Shown here: positions 1 through 9,017 of the stretch, one piece after another
How the letters are laid out: every line of letters begins with the position of its first letter
How positions within the stretch are numbered: the stretch's first letter is position 1
DNA from: HLUCCA09 sp039822045
GTDB taxonomy: Bacteria; Pseudomonadota; Alphaproteobacteria; Rhodobacterales; Rhodobacteraceae
Assembly (NCBI GenBank): GCA_039822045.1
Contig: JBCBMY010000001.1
Coordinates: forward strand, 62,001 to 126,000
Length of the DNA stretch: 64,000 bases
Reading direction: 5' to 3'
Translations under genes and position numbers: made by a program
The notes under the pieces: model-generated
What the model saw: only the letters and a program-made list of their open reading frames with translations
What the model was told of the DNA's origin: nothing
Database searches by the model: none

Positions 1-714
1 CGCGCGGGTGGCCTCGGGGCTCTCGTCGGCAGGGTTGGCATACTCGAAATTGAACACGCCCCCGAGGTTCTCCATGCCCAGGGCGCGCATCGCCTGGATC
101 GACCGGCCATGGGCATAGAGGATGTGATGCATCGCGCGGGCGGTCGCCCGGATGTCGCGCAGGCCGGGGGCATGATCGCCGAGGAAGTGGCTGAGCCATC
201 CCACACACCAGGGTTCGTTGATTGGGGCCGCCGACCACACCCGGTCGCCGATCCGAGACATGACGGTCGTCGTGAACTCGGCAAACCAGTCTCCGATATC
301 GCGGTTCCGCCAGCCGCCCAGATCGGCCAACGGGCTTGGCAACTCCCAGTGATAGAGGGTCACGGCCGGCTTCAGTCCGCGGTCCAGAAGCGCATCGACG
401 AGGCGATCGTAGAAGTCGAGCCCGTCCATATTGGGCATCCCGTGCCCGTCGGGCAGAACCCGCGCCCACGAGGTGGAGAAGCGGTAGACGTCGAGGCCGG
501 CCCCCTTCACAAGGTCCAGATCCTCGGCATAGCGGGCATAATGACCGCAGGCGCGTTGGCCCGTCGCAGCGCCCATGACGTTGCCCGGCGTCTCGGCAAA
601 ATCGTCCCAATGGGTGCGTCCGGCGCCGCCGGTCTCATGGTCCTCGATCTGGTAGGCCGAGGTGGCCGTGCCGAATAGGAACCCCTCGGGAAAGTCCGAG
701 CGTTTGAGTTGCAT
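1..714 (-). CDS. Beta-glucosidase, glycoside hydrolase family 1 (C-terminal part lies outside the window)
   Basis: The minus-strand frame is open from an ATG at 714 to the window edge (238 codons), so the C-terminus is missing. The N-terminus reads FPEGFLFGTATSAYQIE, the usual GH1 opening. GH1 hallmarks follow: a YRFSTSWARVLP block (strand 2 of the barrel), the YHWELP block and an INEPW motif that carries the acid/base glutamate. The nucleophile motif would lie beyond the edge. The expected role is retaining hydrolysis of beta-glucosides, probably in the cytoplasm because no signal peptide is seen. It lies downstream of, and on the same strand as, the LacI-type regulator at 807-1835, so it is probably part of the alpha-glucoside regulon. 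Family is clear; substrate is inferred. Confidence 0.9.
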   Translation of the reverse strand, partial: MQLKRSDFPEGFLFGTATSAYQIEDHETGGAGRTHWDDFAETPGNVMGAATGQRACGHYARYAEDLDLVKGAGLDVYRFSTSWARVLPDGHGMPNMDGLDFYDRLVDALLDRGLKPAVTLYHWELPSPLADLGGWRNRDIGDWFAEFTTTVMSRIGDRVWSAAPINEPWCVGWLSHFLGDHAPGLRDIRATARAMHHILYAHGRSIQAMRALGMENLGGVFNFEYANPADESPEATRA

Positions 715-806
715 GGCCGGCCCCCGGCTTGATTGCGCTAACGGCTGTTCCTCACTCTCCTACAGGCGTGGCCCGGCCACGGCAACAGCCGGTCCATGGT
801 CCGATC

Positions 807-1835
807 CTATGCCGGCGCCGGGCCGCTCGACGGCCCGAGCACGAAATCGGCGGGCATCATCCGGTGTGCGGGCGGCGCGTCGGGCGCGGCGATCCGGGTC
901 AGCAGCATGGCTGCCGTTGCGCGGCCCATCTCGCGCACGGGCGCGTGCGTCGCGGTGAAGAGCGGGGCGCCCTCGGCCCCGTTTGTGAGGTAGCTCAGTC
1001 CGTCGTCATGGGTCACGACCGACACATCGCGCCCCATGCGTAATCCCTGCTCCTCGACCGCGCGTCGGACGCCCAGCGCGATCAGAAGGGCCGCCGTGAC
1101 GAAGGCTGTCGGCGCCGGGTCCGCCGCCAGCATCTCGCGCGCCGCCGCATAGCCGAAGAACTCGGTCATTTGGTCATGGCGGATGTGCTCCGGCGCGACG
1201 GCAAGGCCGGCCGCCTCCATCGCCTCGTGGAACCCCGCGGCCCGGCGGATGGCAAAGTCCATGTCGGCCGGGCCATTCAGCAGCGCGATGCGCCGATGGC
1301 CAAGATCCGTCAGGTGGCGCGTGGCGCGCGCGAAGGCCCGGCGGTTGTCCATATCGAGCCAGCTATAGTCGGCCTCCGCCTCGGTGGCGCGGCCGTGGAC
1401 GACGAAGGGCAGGTTCAACTCCGTCAGCAGGTCGATCCGCCGGTCCGCCGGGCGCGGAGCCTGGAGGACCAGCCCGTCCACCCGACCCGACCGCGCGAGG
1501 CGACGATAGCCCTCTTCCTCGGTGCCTTCGGGCATAACGCTCAAGAGGATCTCATAGCCCGCCGGGCCATAGGTCTCGCCGGCGCCTGCGACGAAGTCCG
1601 CAAAGATCGGATTGACAATCTCATGGCGTGACGCGCCCGGAATGACATGCCCGATCGCCATCGCGCGGCCCGTCGCGAGCGACAGGGCACGCGTATTGGG
1701 CGCATAGCCCTGCGCCTGGGCTGCGGCGCACACCCGCTCCCGGGTGGCAGCGCTGACATCGGGATAGCCGTTCAGCGCGCGGCTCACCGTGGTCGTGCTC
1801 AACCCGAGGCTCTCAGCCAGCGACTTGAGGTTCAT
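807..1835 (-). CDS. aglR: LacI-family transcriptional regulator of the alpha-glucoside locus (AglR-like)
   Basis: This 342-residue protein has an N-terminal LacI helix-turn-helix (residues about 1-50, with STTTVSRALNGYPDVS) followed by a periplasmic-binding-protein-like effector domain. It is divergent from aglE, and the 264-bp space between them holds a sigma70-like promoter and two LacI-type palindromes with central CG. By analogy with aglR of Sinorhizobium it should repress the agl genes until an alpha-glucoside is present; this is inferred from family and position. The ATG at 1835 places the helix-turn-helix at the expected distance from the N-terminus. A GH1 gene lies 92 bp downstream on the same strand. 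Confidence 0.88.
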   Translation of the reverse strand: MNLKSLAESLGLSTTTVSRALNGYPDVSAATRERVCAAAQAQGYAPNTRALSLATGRAMAIGHVIPGASRHEIVNPIFADFVAGAGETYGPAGYEILLSVMPEGTEEEGYRRLARSGRVDGLVLQAPRPADRRIDLLTELNLPFVVHGRATEAEADYSWLDMDNRRAFARATRHLTDLGHRRIALLNGPADMDFAIRRAAGFHEAMEAAGLAVAPEHIRHDQMTEFFGYAAAREMLAADPAPTAFVTAALLIALGVRRAVEEQGLRMGRDVSVVTHDDGLSYLTNGAEGAPLFTATHAPVREMGRATAAMLLTRIAAPDAPPAHRMMPADFVLGPSSGPAPA

Positions 1836-1858
1836 GTCTTCACCGTTAACGCTCCTCC

Positions 1859-1870
1859 CGAAACGCTTGG
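1859..1870. promoter_or_regulatory. Candidate LacI-type operator O2 near the aglR start
   Basis: CGAAACGCTTGG is an imperfect palindrome with the AA-N-CG-N-TT core typical of LacI-family operators. It lies about 24 bp upstream of the aglR ATG. A second site with the same core sits 146 bp away at 2016-2029, an arrangement that would allow autoregulation or looping. Binding is inferred. Confidence 0.45.
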
Positions 1871-1978
1871 CTTAGCAAATCGGCCCCCCCTGGTCAAAGC
1901 CGGCCCGAGTGCGCCTATCTTTCGCCCGTTCCTCCACATTTCTGCGCAATCCAAGGGCGGATTTATGAAGCCATTGGA

Positions 1979-2006
1979 TTGACAGCTTTAAGGACCCGTT
2001 TATCGT
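1979..2006 (+). promoter_or_regulatory. Candidate sigma70 promoter of aglEFGAK
   Basis: A perfect -35 TTGACA (1979-1984) is followed after 16 bp by TATCGT (2001-2006), which matches four of six -10 positions. The predicted start site is near 2013, directly at the left edge of the LacI-type operator 2016-2029. No other equally good promoter was noticed in this gap. Confidence 0.6.
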
Positions 2007-2015
2007 GGCGGATAT

Positions 2016-2029
2016 CCAAAGCGGTTTGG
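2016..2029. promoter_or_regulatory. Candidate LacI-type operator O1 at the aglE transcription start
   Basis: CCAAAGCGGTTTGG is a 14-bp palindrome with a central CG and one mismatched pair, the shape expected for a LacI-family operator. It overlaps the predicted transcription start of the agl operon, where a bound repressor would block initiation. The likely ligand is the adjacent AglR. Confidence 0.6.
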
Positions 2030-2099
2030 GGCACGGCCCTGACAACAAATCGATTGCGCGGTCGGCAGCGGGGCCGGATGCGTCAACGGGAGGAAAGCA

Positions 2100-3461
2100 A
2101 TGAACCGTCATTTGATGGCCGGCGTCGCCGGCCTCGCCCTTTGTGCTGGCGCTGTGCAGGCGCAGGACCTGATGGTGCCGGTCGGCGAGGGCGGGTTCAA
2201 CTGGGACAGCTATTCCGCCTTCGCGGACGGGCATGACTTTGCCGGCGAGCAGCTGACGATCTTTGGCCCCTGGCTCGGCCCGGATGCCGAGGCGCTGGAG
2301 AACGTGCTGGCCTACTTCCGCGAGGCGACGGGCGCAGATGCGCGCTACACCGGCTCGGACAGCTTCGAACAGCAGATCATGGTCGACGCCGAGGCCGGTT
2401 CGGCCCCGAACATCGCCGTCTTCCCGCAGCCGGGCCTGGCCGCGGACATGGCGAGCCGGGGCTTTCTGACGCCGCTCGGGGCGGGCGCGGCCGATTGGAT
2501 GAGCGAGAACTACGCCGCCGGCCCGAGCTGGGTGGCCCTTGGCACCTATGCCGGCGCCGACGGAAGCGAGTCGTTCTACGCCTTCCCCTACAAGGCGGAC
2601 GTGAAGTCGCTCGTGTGGTACATCCCCGAGAACTTTGAAGACTTCGACTACGAAGTGCCTGAAACGATGGAAGACTTCCGCGCGCTGATGGATCAGATCG
2701 TGGACGACGGCGAAACCCCGCTTTGCGTTGGCCTTGGCTCGGGCGGGGCCACGGGCTGGCCGGCCACCGATTGGGTGGAAGACCTAATGCTCCGCATCCA
2801 TCCGCCCGAGGTCTACGACGCCTGGGTCACCAACGAGATGCCGTTCAACGATCCGCAGGTGATCGAGGTCCTCGAGCTCTATGCCGAGTTCACCGGCAAC
2901 GACGACTACGTGGCCGGCAATGCCGCCGATACCGCGGCGGTCGATTTCCGCGACAGCCCCAAGGGCCTTTTCGACAGCCCGGCCCAGTGCATGATGCACC
3001 GCCAGGCCTCATTCATCCCGGCCTTCTTCCCCGAAGGCACGGTGGTTGGCGAGGATGTCGACTTCTTCTACTTCCCCGCCTTCGAGGAAAAGGATCTGGG
3101 CAGCCCTGTGCTCGGCGCCGGCACGCTCTTTGCGATCACCAACGACAGCTCGGCCGCGCACGGTTTCATCGAATTCCTGCAGACGCCGATCGCGCATGAA
3201 TTGTGGATGAGCCAGGAGGGCGGCGGGTTCCTGACGCCGCTGACCTCGGTCAACACCGACGTCTACGTCTCGGACGTCCGGAAGGCGCTCGGTGACATCC
3301 TGCTCAATGCGACCACGTTCCGCTTTGACGGGTCCGACCTGATGCCGGGTGGTGTTGGCGCGGGCACCTTCTGGACCGGCATGGTGGACTATTCTTCGGG
3401 GGCCAAAGACGCGGCGACCATCGCCACCGAGATCCAGTCCTCCTGGGACTCGCTGAAGTAG
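2100..3461 (+). CDS. aglE: Alpha-glucoside ABC transporter, periplasmic substrate-binding protein
   Basis: A 453-residue extracellular solute-binding protein. Residues 1-21 form a Sec signal peptide with a hydrophobic core and a cleavage site after VQA. The mature part fits the large sugar-binding cluster of ABC transporters (maltose/alpha-glucoside type). The start is supported by GGGAGG a few bases upstream of the ATG. It is the first gene of the aglE-F-G-A-K operon, and its product should deliver alpha-glucosides such as sucrose, maltose or trehalose to AglF/AglG; the exact substrate cannot be read from sequence. The 96-bp gap before aglF is longer than the other gaps in the operon, which is common where the binding protein is made in excess. 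Confidence 0.92.
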   Translation: MNRHLMAGVAGLALCAGAVQAQDLMVPVGEGGFNWDSYSAFADGHDFAGEQLTIFGPWLGPDAEALENVLAYFREATGADARYTGSDSFEQQIMVDAEAGSAPNIAVFPQPGLAADMASRGFLTPLGAGAADWMSENYAAGPSWVALGTYAGADGSESFYAFPYKADVKSLVWYIPENFEDFDYEVPETMEDFRALMDQIVDDGETPLCVGLGSGGATGWPATDWVEDLMLRIHPPEVYDAWVTNEMPFNDPQVIEVLELYAEFTGNDDYVAGNAADTAAVDFRDSPKGLFDSPAQCMMHRQASFIPAFFPEGTVVGEDVDFFYFPAFEEKDLGSPVLGAGTLFAITNDSSAAHGFIEFLQTPIAHELWMSQEGGGFLTPLTSVNTDVYVSDVRKALGDILLNATTFRFDGSDLMPGGVGAGTFWTGMVDYSSGAKDAATIATEIQSSWDSLK

Positions 3462-3557
3462 GCGCCGCCATACCAAACGCCTCCGGCGCCCGAGGGCGGC
3501 GCTGGGGCACGCCAAACATCCCGGACCCACCGGGAGAACTCAGGGGAGGGGAAGTCC

Positions 3558-4565
3558 ATGCATCCAGCCCTACAAGGCCTAATTACCATTGTCCTCGGCG
3601 TGGCCGGATGCGTCGGATACTTTTACTTCTCTAACCAGTTTCTCGATAAGGTCCTCTATCCTGCGCGGGGCGAGAACGCGGGTCGCAACATCAACCGCGC
3701 CAATCAGATCCGGCCGTGGCTTTTTCTGTTTCCCGCGATCTTTGTGCTCGGCCTCTACTTGGCCTATCCGGTTGTCGAGACGCTGCGGCTTTCGCTGACC
3801 GACCGGGTGCCGGGCGGCGGCTATGAATGGGTCGGGTTCCAAAACTACGCCCAGATGGCGAGCGAGCCGAAATTCTGGGAAGCGATGCGCAACAACATGC
3901 TGTGGCTCATCGTCGTGCCGGCCTTCTCGACAGCCTTCGGGCTGTTGGCGGCGCAGCTGACCGACCGCATCGTCTGGGGCAACATCGCGAAGTCTTTGAT
4001 CTTCATGCCGATGGCCATCTCCTTTGTCGGAGCGGCGGTGATCTGGAAGCTGGTCTACGATGTCCGCCCCATCGACCAGGACCAGATCGGCATTCTCAAT
4101 GCTATCCTGCTGGGGCTCGGGCGTGAGGAGCCGGTCACCTTCCTCACGATCCCGTTCTGGAACAACTTCTTCCTGATGATCGTGCTGATCTGGATCCAGA
4201 CCGGCTTTGCCATGGTGATCCTGTCGGCGGCGCTCCGCGGCATCCCCGAAGACACCATCGAGGCCGCGCTGATCGACGGCGCAGGCCCGATGCAGATCTT
4301 CTTCAAGATCAAGGTGCCGCAGATCATGGGCACGATCGTGGTGGTCTGGACGACCATCACCATCGTCGTGCTCAAGGTCTTCGACATCGTGTTCGCCATG
4401 ACCAACGGCCAATGGGAGACGCAGGTCTTGGCGAATTACATGTACGACAAGCTCTTCCGCGCCAGCGACTGGGGTGTGGGCTCAGCGGCAGCCATGATCA
4501 TCATGCTGCTCGTCACGCCGATCCTCGTCTGGAACGTCTACAACGCGCGCAAAGAAATGCGCTGA
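3558..4565 (+). CDS. aglF: Alpha-glucoside ABC transporter permease AglF
   Basis: A 335-residue inner-membrane permease of the MalF type. The N-terminus has a hydrophobic segment (about residues 7-25), then a positively charged stretch and further membrane helices from about residue 52. The cytoplasmic EAA loop is visible around residues 232-246 (EAALIDGAG), the contact point for the ATPase AglK. The ATG is preceded by GGGAGGGG. It pairs with AglG, 12 bp downstream, to form the membrane channel for alpha-glucosides. Confidence 0.92.
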   Translation: MHPALQGLITIVLGVAGCVGYFYFSNQFLDKVLYPARGENAGRNINRANQIRPWLFLFPAIFVLGLYLAYPVVETLRLSLTDRVPGGGYEWVGFQNYAQMASEPKFWEAMRNNMLWLIVVPAFSTAFGLLAAQLTDRIVWGNIAKSLIFMPMAISFVGAAVIWKLVYDVRPIDQDQIGILNAILLGLGREEPVTFLTIPFWNNFFLMIVLIWIQTGFAMVILSAALRGIPEDTIEAALIDGAGPMQIFFKIKVPQIMGTIVVVWTTITIVVLKVFDIVFAMTNGQWETQVLANYMYDKLFRASDWGVGSAAAMIIMLLVTPILVWNVYNARKEMR

Positions 4566-4577
4566 GGGGGCAGGGAC

Positions 4578-5738
4578 ATGGACAATATCGCGGGCACCAA
4601 ATCTGGCCTGATGTGGACGGTCCACATCTCGGTCGTCGTTCTCGTTGCGCTCTGGCTCTTCCCGACCCTCGGCCTCTTGGTGTCGTCGTTCCGGACGGCC
4701 GATCAGATCGCCTCATCCGGCTGGTGGGCGTCGATGTTCCCCACCGAACAATCGATCCAGTTGCGGACGGCACCGCCCGACGCCCAGGTGCAGGAGGGCG
4801 CGCTCTGGGTGATCGAGGGCAATGTCTTTGCCGTCGAGGGCGCGGAACCGACCAATGCAGGCGAGATCTCGGCCTGGGGCGTGAGCGCGCGGGACATTTC
4901 GGCCTATCAGCCCGGCGAGACTGCGGACATGGAGGAAGACGGGCGCCTCACGGTCGAGGCCGACGGCGCGTACCGGCTTGAAAACGATGTAGAGTTCGAG
5001 GGGCGCCGCGGCGAGCGCGTCTTTGTGACCGCCACAACGCCGCCCGAGTTCACACTCGACAATTACCGCAACATCCTCGGCCCGGACAATCGCGAGGGGA
5101 TGGCGCGGGCGTTCTTCAATACGCTGACGGTGACGATCCCGGCGACCGTCATCCCGATCCTGATCGCGGCCTTTGCGGCCTATGCTTTGGCCTGGATGGA
5201 TTTCCCCGGCCGGGCGCTTCTGATCGCGGCCGTCGTGGCCCTCCTCGTCGTGCCATTGCAACTGGCGCTCATTCCGCTTCTGAAGCTCCACAACGACATC
5301 GGCATCGGCAAGGGCTACCTCGGCACATGGCTGGCGCATACCGGCTTTGGCATGCCGCTCGCGATCTATCTCTTACGCAACTACATGGTCGGTCTGCCGC
5401 GCGACATCATCGAGAATGCCAAGGTCGATGGTGCGACCGATTTCCAGATCTTCGTCAGAATCATCCTGCCGCTGTCGTTCCCCGCGCTTGCGAGCTTTGC
5501 GATCTTTCAGTTCCTGTGGACATGGAACGACCTGCTCGTCGCGCTCGTCTTCCTGATCGACGCGACCGGCGACACAACCGTGATGACGCGGCAGATCGTC
5601 GAGCTCTTGGGCACCCGCGGCGGGAACTGGGAGATCCTGGCGACGGCGGCCTTCGTCTCGATCGCGGTGCCTCTCATCGTGTTCTTCGCGATGCAGAAAT
5701 ACCTCGTGCGCGGCCTGCTGGCCGGCTCGGTGAAGTAG
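4578..5738 (+). CDS. aglG: Alpha-glucoside ABC transporter permease AglG
   Basis: A 386-residue MalG-type permease. After the first membrane helix (about residues 12-36) there is an acidic, probably periplasmic insertion of roughly 120 residues before the next helix, which explains the length compared with about 280 residues for common MalG proteins. The EAA-type loop is near residue 278 (ENAKVDGATD) followed by the ILP motif. It starts 12 bp after aglF and ends 15 bp before aglA. It should form the second half of the transport channel. AglG proteins of alphaproteobacteria carry a comparable insertion, so I do not read this as damage. Confidence 0.92.
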   Translation: MDNIAGTKSGLMWTVHISVVVLVALWLFPTLGLLVSSFRTADQIASSGWWASMFPTEQSIQLRTAPPDAQVQEGALWVIEGNVFAVEGAEPTNAGEISAWGVSARDISAYQPGETADMEEDGRLTVEADGAYRLENDVEFEGRRGERVFVTATTPPEFTLDNYRNILGPDNREGMARAFFNTLTVTIPATVIPILIAAFAAYALAWMDFPGRALLIAAVVALLVVPLQLALIPLLKLHNDIGIGKGYLGTWLAHTGFGMPLAIYLLRNYMVGLPRDIIENAKVDGATDFQIFVRIILPLSFPALASFAIFQFLWTWNDLLVALVFLIDATGDTTVMTRQIVELLGTRGGNWEILATAAFVSIAVPLIVFFAMQKYLVRGLLAGSVK

Positions 5739-5753
5739 CGGGAGGGCGCGCGC

Positions 5754-7424
5754 ATGAGCTTCTTCGATCCCTCAGCCGCCGTCGCACAAGAGCACCTGGC
5801 CATCGGGCACGACCCCGATTGGTGGCGCGGAGCCGTAATCTATCAGATCTATCCGCGCTCGTTTCAGGACAGCAACAACGATGGCGTCGGCGATCTCGCC
5901 GGCATCATTCACCGGCTCCCGCATGTCGCGGCGCTCGGGGTCGATGCGATCTGGATCTCGCCCTTCTTTCGTTCGCCGATGCTCGACTATGGCTACGACG
6001 TGTCGGACTATCGCGACGTCGATCCGCTCTTCGGCACCCTGGGAGACTTCGACGCGCTGGTGCACCGGGCGCACGAACTGGGGCTGAGGGTTCTGATCGA
6101 TCTCGTCCTGTCGCACACGTCATCAGAGCATCCCTGGTTCAAGGAAAGCCGTGCATCGCGCGACAATGCCAAGGCCGACTGGTACGTCTGGGCTGACGCC
6201 AAGCCCGACGGGACGCCCCCCAACAACTGGCTGTCGGTCTTCGGCGGCTCGGCCTGGGAGTGGGATGGCGAGCGTATGCAGTACTTCCTGCATAACTTCC
6301 TGACCGAACAGCCCGACCTCAACTTCCACAATCCCGACGTCAGATCTGAACTGCTCGATGTCGCGCGCTATTGGCTCGATCGCGGCGTCGACGGCTTCCG
6401 TCTCGACACGGTGAACTTCTACTTCCACGACAAGGAACTCAGGGACAATCCGCCCCTCGCCCTGGAAGAGCGCAATGAGAACACCGCGCCGGCGGTCAAC
6501 CCCTACAATTTTCAGGACCACCTCTACGACAAGACCCAGCCCGAAAACCTGGGCTTCATTGAAGCGTTGCGGGCGCTGATGAACGAGTATCCCGCGATCA
6601 CGTCGGTCGGCGAAGTCGGAGAGAGCCAGCGCGGGCCCCAAGTGCAGGCGGAGTACACCAAGGGCGACGGCCGCCTGCATATGTGCTACGACTTCGACTT
6701 TCTGTCGAACGTCTATCCCACGGGAACGCAGGTGGCACGCGTTCTCAACCGGTTCCAGGACATCGTCTCCGAGGGTTGGGCCTGCTGGGCCTACTCGAAC
6801 CACGACGTGGTCCGCCACGCGTCCCGATGGGGCTTGGGCGAAGAGGCCCGCCGGGTTTATGCCGCCCTTCTGATGTCGATGCGTGGCTCAGTCTGCCTCT
6901 ATCAGGGCGAAGAGCTTGGCCTGACCGAAGCCTATGTCGCCTTCGAGGATCTGCAGGATCCCTACGGCAAGCGCTTCTGGCCAAAGTTCAAGGGCCGTGA
7001 CGGGGCGCGCACGCCGATGCCCTGGACGACCGAGAGCGCCCATGGCGGCTTCTCCGAGGCGCGGCCATGGCTGCCGCTCGCAATGGAGCATATGGAGCGC
7101 TCCGTCTCCCGACAGGAGAATGACGAGACGAGCACGCTTGCCTTCTACCGGCGTATGATCGGCTTCCGCAAAGCCTATCCGGCTCTTGCGAAGGGCGATC
7201 AACAGATCTTCGCGGCCGAAGACGACCGCCTCGCGCTGATCCGAAGCCATGGCGGCCAGCGCGTCTTCGGCAGCTTCAATCTCGGCTCCGACACCCAGAC
7301 CGTCGCGTTGCCGGACGGGGCATGGCGCCAGGACAAGGGGGCGCCGTTTACGACCATCGCCAACGAGCGGGGCATCGCGCTGCCGCCCTACCAGGCCTTC
7401 TTCGCCGTGGCCGAAGACGCCTGA
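5754..7424 (+). CDS. aglA: Alpha-glucosidase, glycoside hydrolase family 13
   Basis: A 556-residue GH13 enzyme with no signal peptide, so it should act on imported alpha-glucosides in the cytoplasm. The catalytic triad is visible: nucleophile Asp218 in GFRLDT, acid/base Glu287 in VGEVGE and the stabilising Asp351 in YSNHD. The N-terminal block WWRGAVIYQIYPRSFQD is typical of the oligo-1,6-glucosidase/alpha-glucosidase branch. It sits between the permease and ATPase genes, as in the agl locus of Sinorhizobium. It most likely splits sucrose, maltose or isomaltose-type bonds. Confidence 0.93.
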   Translation: MSFFDPSAAVAQEHLAIGHDPDWWRGAVIYQIYPRSFQDSNNDGVGDLAGIIHRLPHVAALGVDAIWISPFFRSPMLDYGYDVSDYRDVDPLFGTLGDFDALVHRAHELGLRVLIDLVLSHTSSEHPWFKESRASRDNAKADWYVWADAKPDGTPPNNWLSVFGGSAWEWDGERMQYFLHNFLTEQPDLNFHNPDVRSELLDVARYWLDRGVDGFRLDTVNFYFHDKELRDNPPLALEERNENTAPAVNPYNFQDHLYDKTQPENLGFIEALRALMNEYPAITSVGEVGESQRGPQVQAEYTKGDGRLHMCYDFDFLSNVYPTGTQVARVLNRFQDIVSEGWACWAYSNHDVVRHASRWGLGEEARRVYAALLMSMRGSVCLYQGEELGLTEAYVAFEDLQDPYGKRFWPKFKGRDGARTPMPWTTESAHGGFSEARPWLPLAMEHMERSVSRQENDETSTLAFYRRMIGFRKAYPALAKGDQQIFAAEDDRLALIRSHGGQRVFGSFNLGSDTQTVALPDGAWRQDKGAPFTTIANERGIALPPYQAFFAVAEDA

Positions 7425-7450
7425 GGCAGCACAACGGGAGGACGAACCAC

Positions 7451-8545
7451 ATGGCCGATCTCAAACTTACGGATGTCGAAAAGGCCTATGGAGAGGTGCG
7501 TGTCCTCTCCAACATCAACCTCGATATCGAGAAGGGCGAGTTGGTGGTGTTCGTCGGCCCTTCGGGCTGCGGCAAGTCCACGCTTCTGCGGATGATCGCG
7601 GGGCTCGAACGGATCACCGGCGGCACGCTCGAGATTGACGGGCTGCGCGTCAACGACATGCCACCGGCCCAGCGGGGCATCGCGATGGTGTTCCAGTCTT
7701 ACGCGCTCTACCCACACATGACCGTGCGCGACAACATGGCCTTCTCGTTGAAGCTCGCCAAGAAGTCGAAGCAGGAGATCGACGATGCGGTCGCCAACGC
7801 GGCCCGGATCCTACAACTCGAGCCCTATCTCGACCGGTTGCCCAAGGCCCTCTCGGGCGGCCAGCGGCAACGGGTTGCGATCGGGCGCTCCATTGTGCGT
7901 GACCCCAAGGTCTACCTGTTCGACGAGCCGCTCTCGAACCTCGATGCGGCGCTCCGGGTTGCCACGCGGATCGAGATCGCGCAGCTCAAAGAGTCGATGC
8001 CCGACAGCACGATGATCTACGTCACCCACGACCAGGTGGAGGCGATGACGCTCGCGTCGCGCATTGTGGTGCTGGCCGGCGGTGGCATCAGCCAGGTCGG
8101 CGCGCCTCTGGAGCTCTACGAGAAGCCCGCCAACGAGTTCGTCGCCCAGTTCATCGGTTCGCCCGCGATGAACCTTTTGCCCGGCGAAATCGTCGAGACA
8201 GGCTCCCAAACCAAGGTGCATCTCGACGGAGGCCACGGGGCCATCCTGTCGGACTATCCCACGCGAGACAGCGACAAGGGCATGAAGGTCAATGTCGGCA
8301 TCCGCCCCGAAGACATGCACGCCGTTGAGGGCGAGGACTACGCCTATTCGGGCGAGGTCGAGATCGCGGAAAACCTCGGCGAAGTGACGGTGCTCTACTT
8401 CCGGCAGACGCCCGGCATCGACGGCCAGGTGATCGCCAAGCTTCCAGGCATTCACACAGGCGTGCGCGGCAAGACGCTCCACATGGGCGCCGAACCGTCC
8501 AAGGTGCACCTGTTCTCCAACGGCGCGTCTTTGCTCTATCGCTAG
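7451..8545 (+). CDS. aglK: Alpha-glucoside ABC transporter ATP-binding protein AglK (MsmK/MalK type)
   Basis: A 364-residue ATPase that energises AglF/AglG. Visible motifs are Walker A GPSGCGKST (Lys42), the signature LSGGQ near residues 134-138, and Walker B ending in Asp158-Glu159 (LFDEPLSNLD). The C-terminal part from about residue 240 is the MalK-type regulatory OB fold. The ATG at 7451 was chosen over longer readings because MADLKLTDVEKAYG matches the family N-terminus and a GGGAGG lies just upstream. It is the last recognisable gene of the agl operon. Such ATPases are often shared by several sugar transporters. Confidence 0.93.
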   Translation: MADLKLTDVEKAYGEVRVLSNINLDIEKGELVVFVGPSGCGKSTLLRMIAGLERITGGTLEIDGLRVNDMPPAQRGIAMVFQSYALYPHMTVRDNMAFSLKLAKKSKQEIDDAVANAARILQLEPYLDRLPKALSGGQRQRVAIGRSIVRDPKVYLFDEPLSNLDAALRVATRIEIAQLKESMPDSTMIYVTHDQVEAMTLASRIVVLAGGGISQVGAPLELYEKPANEFVAQFIGSPAMNLLPGEIVETGSQTKVHLDGGHGAILSDYPTRDSDKGMKVNVGIRPEDMHAVEGEDYAYSGEVEIAENLGEVTVLYFRQTPGIDGQVIAKLPGIHTGVRGKTLHMGAEPSKVHLFSNGASLLYR

Positions 8546-8659
8546 GGCAGCCGGCCCCAACCGCGCCCCGCGAGGGTCGGTCCTGCAGCGGTACGTTCCG
8601 AGCGCAGCATTCACAGCGCACGCGTCCTGCGGTACAATTGGGCACGGGAGGGGAAAGAC

Positions 8660-8965
8660 ATGAATACCGAATTTGCCCTGCGCCGAAGACTTCTCGTGGT
8701 GGCCCAGACCCGCTACGCGCAGGCCGACGCGGCCTGGGCTGCCGCCGCAGAAGCCGCGCTCAGCTGGTTTCCTGCCGAAAGCCGCCCGGCCGTGCCGCCC
8801 ATCGGCGACCCGGGCTCGGCTCTGCGCCGGCTGTGGGAGGAGCGCGAGCGCGCGCTGCGTCGGTTTGCGGCCGCGCGCCTGCGGATGGACCGGGCCCGCG
8901 CCCGGGCGCTGCGGCTTCGTCGGCGCCTCCCGGCGCGTCCGATCCTGCTGATCGCGGCCCGGTAG
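8660..8965 (+). CDS. Small Arg/Ala-rich hypothetical protein
   Basis: A 101-residue reading frame preceded by a strong GGAGGGG ribosome binding site. The product is rich in Ala, Arg, Leu and Glu and should be largely alpha-helical, with a basic C-terminal third and no clear membrane segment. I do not recognise the family. It lies 114 bp downstream of aglK and points convergently to the agmatinase gene. Arg/Ala-rich frames are easy to obtain by chance in GC-rich DNA, so only the ribosome binding site raises it above background. Confidence 0.5.
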   Translation: MNTEFALRRRLLVVAQTRYAQADAAWAAAAEAALSWFPAESRPAVPPIGDPGSALRRLWEERERALRRFAAARLRMDRARARALRLRRRLPARPILLIAAR

Positions 8966-9017
8966 CTTAGCTGCCCTAAGGGGCCATTGTCGTACCGCGT
9001 GCGCCTCCGCCTTTGGT

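Noticed and set aside
1988..2002. CtrA-like TTAA-N7-TTTA upstream of aglE
   Set aside because: One mismatch, and it overlaps the spacer and -10 of a good sigma70-type promoter in a sugar operon already explained by LacI-type operators.
4713..5339. Extra minus-strand gene opposite aglG
   Set aside because: It is an antisense shadow of the aglG insertion, with no ribosome binding site or domain.
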